DNA of 11,455 nucleotides from Prevotellaceae bacterium UBA4359 (lineage in GTDB: Bacteria; Bacteroidota; Bacteroidia; Bacteroidales; Bacteroidaceae): NCBI GenBank assembly GCA_002393555.1, contig DGSP01000066.1:1-11455 (forward strand), written 5' to 3'. This document shows positions 7,094-11,455 of this stretch, one piece after another. The first letter of the stretch is position 1, and each line of letters starts with the position of its first letter. Position numbers and translations under genes: made by a program. The notes beneath the pieces are model-generated. The model saw only the letters and a list, made by a program, of their open reading frames with translations. It was not told where the DNA came from and did no database searches.

Positions 7094-7724
7094 ACTGATA
7101 TAGTGTGGCTCCACGGCGCGATGACTCCTTGTCAATCATGCCAGTGGGCTTAATGTAGTCTTTTTCGGAGATAGAACGGCGGAAGTTTCGCTTATCTATC
7201 GAGGTGCCGAGGATGCTCTCGTAGAGGCTCTGCAAGAGGCTCAGCGTGAAGTATTTGGGCAACAGATTGCTGCCGATGGGTTCGCTCTTGATAGTTTCGC
7301 CTATCATTTGGCGAGCCTTCTGCACCATGTCGTTATGGTCGAAGCAGAGGGTGGGGAGTTGGTCCACATCCACCCAACGGGCGTTGTGGATGTCGGAAAG
7401 TTGAGAGTCGTAGTTATCTACGTTGATGAGCGCGTAATACACAATGCTGATGACTCGTTCGCCCGGGTCGCGCTCCACTTCTCCGTAGGCAGCCACTTGT
7501 TGCATATAGACGCGGTCGAGTCCTGTAAATTCTTTGAGGATGCGCCGTGCCGAGGCATCGACGCTTTCGTCGGCTTGAACAAAGCCTCCAATCAACGACT
7601 GCTCACCCATGCCCGGCTCGTAGGGGCGCTGATGAATCAGCACCTTCAGGTGTCCTTTTGCAAATCCGAAGATGATGCAATCGACGGACACGTAGAATTT
7701 GGGGTATGATTTGTAAGCGGTCAT
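7083..7724 (-). CDS. araR: AraR-type transcriptional regulator (degenerate Nudix domain plus winged helix)
   Basis: This 213-residue protein has an N-terminal Nudix-like domain (about 8-140) and a C-terminal winged-helix region (about 150-213, starting near PKYFTLSLLQSLYESILG). The Nudix box is recognisable at 47-69 (Gly47, Glu53, Arg61, Glu65, Gly68), but two of the three key glutamates are replaced (Ile62, Phe66), so hydrolase activity is unlikely. The layout matches the NrtR-family arabinose regulator AraR characterised in Bacteroides thetaiotaomicron, where L-arabinose binds the Nudix-like domain and releases the protein from DNA. By that precedent this is the operon's repressor, encoded within the operon and so probably autoregulated. 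Palindromes before galM are candidate operators. A true ADP-ribose or sugar-nucleotide hydrolase is less likely given the broken box and the DNA-binding tail. Confidence 0.9.
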   Translation of the reverse strand: MTAYKSYPKFYVSVDCIIFGFAKGHLKVLIHQRPYEPGMGEQSLIGGFVQADESVDASARRILKEFTGLDRVYMQQVAAYGEVERDPGERVISIVYYALINVDNYDSQLSDIHNARWVDVDQLPTLCFDHNDMVQKARQMIGETIKSEPIGSNLLPKYFTLSLLQSLYESILGTSIDKRNFRRSISEKDYIKPTGMIDKESSRRGATLYQFKN

Positions 7725-7769
7725 TGATTGGAGGCTTTCCTATATATTATAAATAATGTGTAACTTTCA

Positions 7770-7797
7770 ATTGTTAATTCTCGATTGCCAATTCTCT
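7770..7797 (-). repeat. Heptamer-type tandem repeat after the symporter gene
   Basis: Four consecutive 7-nt units (ATTGTTA, then ATTCTCG, ATTGCCA and ATTCTCT) lie directly after the transporter stop codon. They can also be read as two 14-nt units with three differences. No complementary partner arm is present in the 74-nt gap. The rest of the gap, toward the araR start, is AT-rich with no recognisable ribosome-binding site or TAnnTTTG promoter on the minus strand. Confidence 0.6.
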
Positions 7798-7798
7798 A

Positions 7799-9739
7799 TT
7801 ACCACAGCAGGGCATACAGAACAATCGTGATGACAGCAATGCCGATGGTGCCGTAGGTGTAGCCACGAGTGGTGGCGAAGAGCGAGAGGTCAACAGGCAG
7901 AGCCTTCGGGTCAGCCTTCTTGTCCTTCGAGTTGCTGTAGAGCCAGATGCCGTTGCAACCCACCAGCACACCGAAGAAGATGAAGGCCTGGAAGCCGATG
8001 TCGTTCAGATAGGTGGTCAATTCGGTCGAGTTGCCCATCAGCACCACGATGACAGCCACTACAATCATGGCAATGCCAGCACCGCCCAGAATCTTCGACC
8101 ACTTCAGCATAGCCTTCTGGTCGGCAGCCGATGGCAGTTCTACGCTCACGTACTTCTTGTCGAAGTAACTAACCAGAATGAAGAAAGAGACGAGGATGAT
8201 GAAGATGTAGCCTGCACGGAACTGGAAGGCCACGTCGGGCAGGCACACCTTGAAGAGTACACCCATCGGGATGGTGAGGATGGCTGTCCACACGGCGGCG
8301 GTGGAACTGGCGCGCTTCCAGAGCAGGCCAAGACCGAACACGGTGATGATGCCGGGATAGATGAAGCCTGAGTACTCCTGAATGTACTGGAAAGCCTGGT
8401 CGAGACCGCCCAGCAGAGGCTTCACGGCTACTGCGGCGATGATGAGTGCCGACACGGCCACGATGCGGCCTACATTCACCAGCACCTTGTCCGATGCGTT
8501 CTTGTTGATGTACTTCTTGTAGATGTCCATCGTGAAGAGGGTAGAGGTACTGTTGAACATCGATGCCAACGATGAGATGATGGCTGCGGTGAGGGCTGCA
8601 AACGAGAGGCCCTTGATGCCCGTCGGGGTGAAGTTGCGGATAAGCCAAGGATAAGCATCGTCGGCCACGTTGATGGAGCCTTGCAGATGAGTGAACTGGT
8701 CAGCGTTCTGAGCCATGTAGTAGGCACAGATGCCGGGAAGCACCACGATGAAGGGGATGAGAATCTTCAGGAAGCCTGCAAAGATAAGACCCTTCTTGGC
8801 CTCGTCGATGCTCTTGGCTGCCAGACCCTTCTGGATAATGTACTGGTTGAAGCCCCAGTAGCCCAAGTTCGTCAGCCACACACCACCCACGATGGCAGCG
8901 ATGCCCGGCACATTGGCGAAGGCACTGGGATTGTGGCTCTCGCGAATCACCAGATGGAAGTGCGTGTCGGTCGTGTGGTCGCCTGTAGTCAGATAAGTAT
9001 AGACCTTGTTGAAGCCGTCGATGAACGAGCCGTCGTCGCCAGCCACAGAGCAGAGGGCGAAGTAGGCCGTCACCAGACCGCCGCCCACCAGGAAGGTCAC
9101 CTGCATCACGTCGGTCCAAGCCACCGAGGCCAGACCACCATAGATGGAGTAGATGCCGGCGATGAGGAAGAGGGCGATGATGATAATCATGCGCATCGAC
9201 ACCTCCATGCCGCCCACCGAGACAGCCAAGCCCTGCAAGCCCAGAATCTGCTCGATGGCCAGAGCACCCAGCCATGCCACAGAGGTCAGGTTGACAAACA
9301 CATAGAGGAACAGCCACAGGATGGAGAAAGCCAAGCCAACACCGTCGTTGTAGCGTTCGCGCAGGAATTGCGGAATGGTGAAAATCTTACGTTCAATCAT
9401 CACAGGCAAGAGGAACTTGCCGATGACCACCAGTGTGATGGCGGCCATCACCTCGTAGGCGGCGATGGCGATGCCGTCGGCATAGCCCGTACCCGACATG
9501 CCGATGAACTGCTCGGCCGAAATGTTGGCCGCGATGAGCGATGCACCCACTGCCCACCAGGTCAGCGTGTTGCCGGCCAGGAAGTAGTCGTTGGCACTCT
9601 TCTCCTTACCATCCTTGTCGCGGCTCAGGAACATGCCGAGGCTGACCAGCAGGATGATGTAAACAACCAAAATGATGAAGTCGATGGTTTCAAAACCACT
9701 CTGACTAATCGCTTCGGTGAAACTCAATTGTGTGTCCAT
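7799..9739 (-). CDS. SSS-family sodium/sugar symporter (probable L-arabinose transporter)
   Basis: This 646-residue inner-membrane protein belongs to the solute:sodium symporter family (SGLT-like). Signatures include ISAEQFIGMSGTGYADGIA (73-91), YGGLASVAWTDVMQ (200-213) matching the SSS pattern, LGYWGFNQYIIQKGLAAKS (292-310), the SGLT sugar-site region, and SSLASMFNSTSTLFTMDIY (389-407), whose Ser389-Ser390 pair corresponds to the conserved Na2 sodium site. About 14 hydrophobic segments run to residue 526, and about three more follow (roughly 552-569, 583-602, 628-646), making it longer than bacterial homologues such as vSGLT (543). Position between galM and araR, and the equivalent gene order in Bacteroides, indicate arabinose import; substrate specificity cannot be read from the sequence. 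The upstream gap to galM is 43 nt, consistent with co-transcription. Confidence 0.93.
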   Translation of the reverse strand: MDTQLSFTEAISQSGFETIDFIILVVYIILLVSLGMFLSRDKDGKEKSANDYFLAGNTLTWWAVGASLIAANISAEQFIGMSGTGYADGIAIAAYEVMAAITLVVIGKFLLPVMIERKIFTIPQFLRERYNDGVGLAFSILWLFLYVFVNLTSVAWLGALAIEQILGLQGLAVSVGGMEVSMRMIIIIALFLIAGIYSIYGGLASVAWTDVMQVTFLVGGGLVTAYFALCSVAGDDGSFIDGFNKVYTYLTTGDHTTDTHFHLVIRESHNPSAFANVPGIAAIVGGVWLTNLGYWGFNQYIIQKGLAAKSIDEAKKGLIFAGFLKILIPFIVVLPGICAYYMAQNADQFTHLQGSINVADDAYPWLIRNFTPTGIKGLSFAALTAAIISSLASMFNSTSTLFTMDIYKKYINKNASDKVLVNVGRIVAVSALIIAAVAVKPLLGGLDQAFQYIQEYSGFIYPGIITVFGLGLLWKRASSTAAVWTAILTIPMGVLFKVCLPDVAFQFRAGYIFIILVSFFILVSYFDKKYVSVELPSAADQKAMLKWSKILGGAGIAMIVVAVIVVLMGNSTELTTYLNDIGFQAFIFFGVLVGCNGIWLYSNSKDKKADPKALPVDLSLFATTRGYTYGTIGIAVITIVLYALLW

Positions 9740-9782
9740 TTGATTTTGTTAAAGTTTTTAGATTTTTATAGATTTGTTTGGT

Positions 9783-11012
9783 TTATTTCTCCACTGAGAA
9801 CACGTACTTGCAATAACTGTGGTAGGGCTTCTCCGGGGTGATGAATGGATTGCTCTCCTCCCAGCCTGGCATCATGCACTTGTTGGGTGAGTCTGGATAT
9901 TTCTGGCTCTCCAGACACACGGCACAATGCTTCTGATACATGATGCCGCCCTTGCCCGGACGGGTGCCGTCCTGGAAGTTGGCCGTATAGACCTGCACAC
10001 CAGGCTCGTTCGTGTACATCTCCAGTTTGATGCCCGACCGTGCATCGGTCATCGTCACAGCCACCTCATCCTGGTTGCCCTTTGTGTTCAGACACCAGTT
10101 GTGGTCGTAGCCGCCACCCACCGACACCATCTCGGGGTCGTTCTTTGCGAAGTCGGCTCCGATGGCCTTGGGCGAGCGGAAGTCGAACACCGTTCCCTCC
10201 ACAGGCTTGATTTCGCCCGTAGGAATCAGGTTCTTGTCGCCAGGCGTGTAGTTGTCGGCATTCACCGTGAGCAGACTCTCGTCGATGGTGTTGTTCAGGT
10301 CGCCCGAAAGGTTGAAATAAGTGTGGTTCGTCATGTTCAACACCGTGGGAGCAGTGGTGGTGCCGTCGTAGTTGATGACGATGGCATTGTCGTCGGTCAG
10401 TTCAAACTTCACCGTAGCCTCCACCTTGCCGGGGAACTTGTTGTCACCGTCGGGCGATACACGCTTGATGGTGAGCGACTGGTCGGTCGATTCCACCACG
10501 TCATACACCTGATACTGCCAGCCCGTGTAGCCGCCGTGCAGCGAGGCCACACCGTTGTTGTTCTTGTCGAGCGTCACCGTCTCGCCGTTGTAGGCATACT
10601 GGCCGCCATTGATGCGGTTGGCATAGCGGCCCACCGAGCAACCGAAGTCAGTCTCGAAGTTCCATGGGAAGTAATTCTCCACCTTGTCAAAGCCGCAGGC
10701 CACATCCACTAGGTTACCCTCCTTGTTGGGCACCATGATGCTCACGATGCGTCCGCCGAAGTTGGTGATGCACACCTCCATGCCGTTCTTGTTCGTCAGT
10801 GTGTAGAGTTTCACCTGCTTCGCGTTTGCCTCGTCGGCCTTGAAGGTTCTCGACTCGGCATCGTAAGTCACAGCGATGCAAGTGTCATAGTCGGCAGGGT
10901 TGATGCCCGATTTCGTCAGTTCAACAGCCGGTGTCTGTGCAGCAGGATTGCATGCACACAGGAGTGCCACAGCCGCAGCACTCCCCATCAGAATCGTTTT
11001 AAGATTTTTCAT
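9783..11012 (-). CDS. galM: Aldose 1-epimerase (mutarotase), predicted lipoprotein
   Basis: This 409-residue protein interconverts alpha and beta anomers of aldoses. It starts with a lipoprotein signal: Lys2 and Lys5, a hydrophobic core, and a lipobox LCAC ending in Cys21, so it is probably anchored outside the cytoplasm. Residues 22-28 lack the acidic run typical of Bacteroidetes surface-export signals, which suggests the periplasmic side. GalM motifs are intact: FGGRIVSI (85-92), GRYANRI (128-134), LHGG with His159, TNHTYFNLSG with catalytic His230, YDHNW with Asp303, and EPGVQVYTANF with the catalytic base Glu336. It is the first gene of the operon and lies 40 nt downstream of the candidate promoter. 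In this operon the likely substrate is L-arabinose rather than galactose, but that is inferred from context. Confidence 0.95.
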   Translation of the reverse strand: MKNLKTILMGSAAAVALLCACNPAAQTPAVELTKSGINPADYDTCIAVTYDAESRTFKADEANAKQVKLYTLTNKNGMEVCITNFGGRIVSIMVPNKEGNLVDVACGFDKVENYFPWNFETDFGCSVGRYANRINGGQYAYNGETVTLDKNNNGVASLHGGYTGWQYQVYDVVESTDQSLTIKRVSPDGDNKFPGKVEATVKFELTDDNAIVINYDGTTTAPTVLNMTNHTYFNLSGDLNNTIDESLLTVNADNYTPGDKNLIPTGEIKPVEGTVFDFRSPKAIGADFAKNDPEMVSVGGGYDHNWCLNTKGNQDEVAVTMTDARSGIKLEMYTNEPGVQVYTANFQDGTRPGKGGIMYQKHCAVCLESQKYPDSPNKCMMPGWEESNPFITPEKPYHSYCKYVFSVEK

Positions 11013-11051
11013 AATTGGGTTAGAAAATGATTAAGTTTATGAACTTTTGGC

Positions 11052-11079
11052 CAAAGTTACGGCTTTTTCCGCTATCAAA
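11052..11079 (-). promoter_or_regulatory. Candidate Bacteroidetes-type promoter for the operon
   Basis: On the minus strand TAACTTTG (11059-11052) fits the Bacteroides -7 consensus TAnnTTTG, and TTTG (11079-11076) is a possible -33 element. The spacer of 16 nt is a little shorter than usual. Transcription would start near 11045, giving a leader of about 33 nt before the galM ATG. It is the best match on the minus strand in the upstream region. A second -7-like match, TATTTTTG (11264-11257), lacks a -33 partner. Confidence 0.6.
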
Positions 11080-11092
11080 CACCCCTAAAAAC

Positions 11093-11106
11093 ATGTTATA
11101 TAACAT
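11093..11106. promoter_or_regulatory. Perfect 14-bp palindrome upstream of the promoter (candidate operator)
   Basis: ATGTTATATAACAT is its own reverse complement and lies 13 bp upstream of the candidate -33 box, at about -50 relative to the inferred start. The AraR-type protein encoded in the operon is expected to bind a palindrome near here. I cannot confirm that this is its motif, and an activator site is equally possible. Confidence 0.45.
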
Positions 11107-11127
11107 AAAGTGTTGTTTTGACACTTT
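11107..11127. promoter_or_regulatory. 21-bp interrupted palindrome (candidate regulator site)
   Basis: AAAGTGT (11107-11113) and ACACTTT (11121-11127) are perfect 7-bp inverted arms separated by 7 bp. The element directly abuts the 14-bp palindrome at 11093-11106. Arm spacing of 14 bp centre to centre is workable for a dimeric DNA-binding protein. Which of the two palindromes, if either, is the AraR operator is open. Confidence 0.4.
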
Positions 11128-11217
11128 TTTGTAACACAAATGAAAACAAAACAGAAAATGTTCATTGAAAAAGCCCCCTTTTGAAATAAAAATGGAAAAG
11201 ATGTCATACAAACCGCT

Positions 11218-11247
11218 AATTGTTCATTATCCATTGTTCATTGTTAA
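11218..11247. repeat. Heptamer-type tandem repeat upstream of the operon
   Basis: Four consecutive 7-nt units of the form ATTGTTC, ATTATCC, ATTGTTC and ATTGTTA begin at 11219. The 10-mer ATTGTTCATT recurs exactly at a 14-nt interval (11219-11228 and 11233-11242). It has the same period and general unit as the intergenic arrays inside the operon but no matching inverted arm close by. Confidence 0.65.
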
Positions 11248-11273
11248 GTAGGTGAACAAAAATAGTTTATATG

Positions 11274-11296
11274 ATGCGGCAAGCCGCATTTTTCTT
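11274..11296 (+). terminator. Possible intrinsic terminator (plus-strand orientation)
   Basis: ATGCGG (11274-11279) and CCGCAT (11284-11289) form a 6-bp stem around CAAG, followed on the plus strand by TTTTTCTT, counting the last base of the stem. No plus-strand gene precedes it, and the minus-strand side has no immediate U-run, so what it would terminate is unclear. It may instead be a remnant of a repeat, or stop antisense transcription. Confidence 0.35.
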
Positions 11297-11370
11297 GGAC
11301 AATAATTTCCAAAAATTGGTTCAAATAATTATTGGATAAAATTATATGACTATCCGCAAACGTACCACCA

Positions 11371-11455
11371 AAGTCCCGAAGGGACGATGAGACCACAGGC
11401 AGGCGGTGGAGTGAGCGGAGCGAACGGAACCCCTGCTGATGTGCGCAACCCCTGC
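11371..11455. repeat. GC-rich dispersed-repeat-like element, running off the right edge
   Basis: The stretch starts with the palindrome GTCCC-GAA-GGGAC (11373-11385), contains CCAC/GTGG arms around 11393-11409, and ends with a direct repeat AACCCCTGC at 11428-11436 and 11447-11455. It is much richer in G+C than the DNA just before it. It has the look of an intergenic repeat family, and the same palindrome design occurs at 49-61. The right boundary is outside the window. Confidence 0.45.

Larger units (their letters stand above)
11128..11455. other. Gene-free upstream region, summary
   Basis: Together with the promoter and palindromes, 443 nt upstream of galM hold no convincing gene. Contents from left to right are: AT-rich DNA with no recognised signal (11128-11217), a heptamer tandem repeat (11218-11247), a hairpin with a plus-strand T-run (11274-11296), more AT-rich DNA, and a GC-richer repeat element running off the right edge (11371-11455). 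Base composition changes sharply at about 11350. Confidence 0.6.

Noticed and set aside
7725..7798. An internal promoter for araR in the 74-nt gap
   Set aside because: No TAnnTTTG match is present on the minus strand; the AT-rich tract alone is not enough.
8681..9841. A 386-codon open frame on the plus strand opposite the symporter gene
   Set aside because: It runs from inside the symporter gene into galM, and its His/Glu/Asp-rich translation looks like an antisense of membrane-protein codons, not a protein family.
9927..10712. A 261-codon plus-strand frame opposite galM
   Set aside because: It is antisense to conserved GalM motifs and its composition is typical of a shadow frame.
11020..11211. 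A 63-codon minus-strand frame just upstream of galM
   Set aside because: It covers the candidate promoter and both palindromes, is Phe/Lys-rich as expected of translated AT-rich DNA, and has no recognisable motif.
11388..11455. A possible short peptide frame on the plus strand starting with ATG at 11388
   Set aside because: It is 22-23 codons to the edge, lies wholly within a GC-rich repeat-like stretch and has no upstream signals; the reading frame is probably incidental.
1..11455. tRNA or rRNA genes
   Set aside because: No cloverleaf-like or rRNA-like stretches were recognised on either strand by eye; all long segments are explained by the protein genes or repeats.

Overview
The window holds one complete, leftward-reading (minus-strand) pentose catabolic operon from a member of the Bacteroidales. 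A Prevotella/Segatella-like host is the best guess. The basis is the gene set (SSS sugar symporter plus Nudix-type AraR regulator plus araD-araA-araB plus tkt-rpiB), the absence of clear Shine-Dalgarno sites, a Bacteroidetes-type promoter (TAnnTTTG at -7) and AT-rich intergenic repeats. The species assignment is inference.

In transcription order (high to low coordinates): an upstream region (11455-11013) with a candidate promoter, two palindromes that could be operators, a small hairpin with a T-run and a GC-rich repeat at the edge; a lipoprotein aldose 1-epimerase (galM); a long SSS-family sodium/sugar symporter; an AraR-type repressor with a degenerate Nudix box and a C-terminal winged helix; L-ribulose-5-phosphate 4-epimerase (araD); L-arabinose isomerase (araA); an FGGY ribulokinase (araB); transketolase (tkt); ribose-5-phosphate isomerase B (rpiB); and a strong intrinsic terminator (212-172). 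I found no gene on the plus strand.

Together the genes describe one route. The exported mutarotase equilibrates sugar anomers outside the cytoplasm, the symporter imports the sugar, AraA and AraB make L-ribulose-5-phosphate, AraD gives D-xylulose-5-phosphate, and Tkt with RpiB feed it through the non-oxidative pentose phosphate reactions. No transaldolase or ribulose-phosphate 3-epimerase gene is in the window.

The most unusual signal lies between the genes. Six intergenic sites (five gene junctions and the upstream region) carry tandem repeats with a 7-nt period (general form A[T/C]T plus four variable bases). At four junctions the repeats are arranged as inverted arms, giving hairpins that in three cases sit 0-4 nt after one stop codon and 7-13 nt before the next start codon. 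Two of these, on either side of araB, are nearly identical in their arms but have unrelated loops. A second class of small palindromes (5-bp stem, GAA loop) appears at both edges of the window with different but complementary stem sequences.
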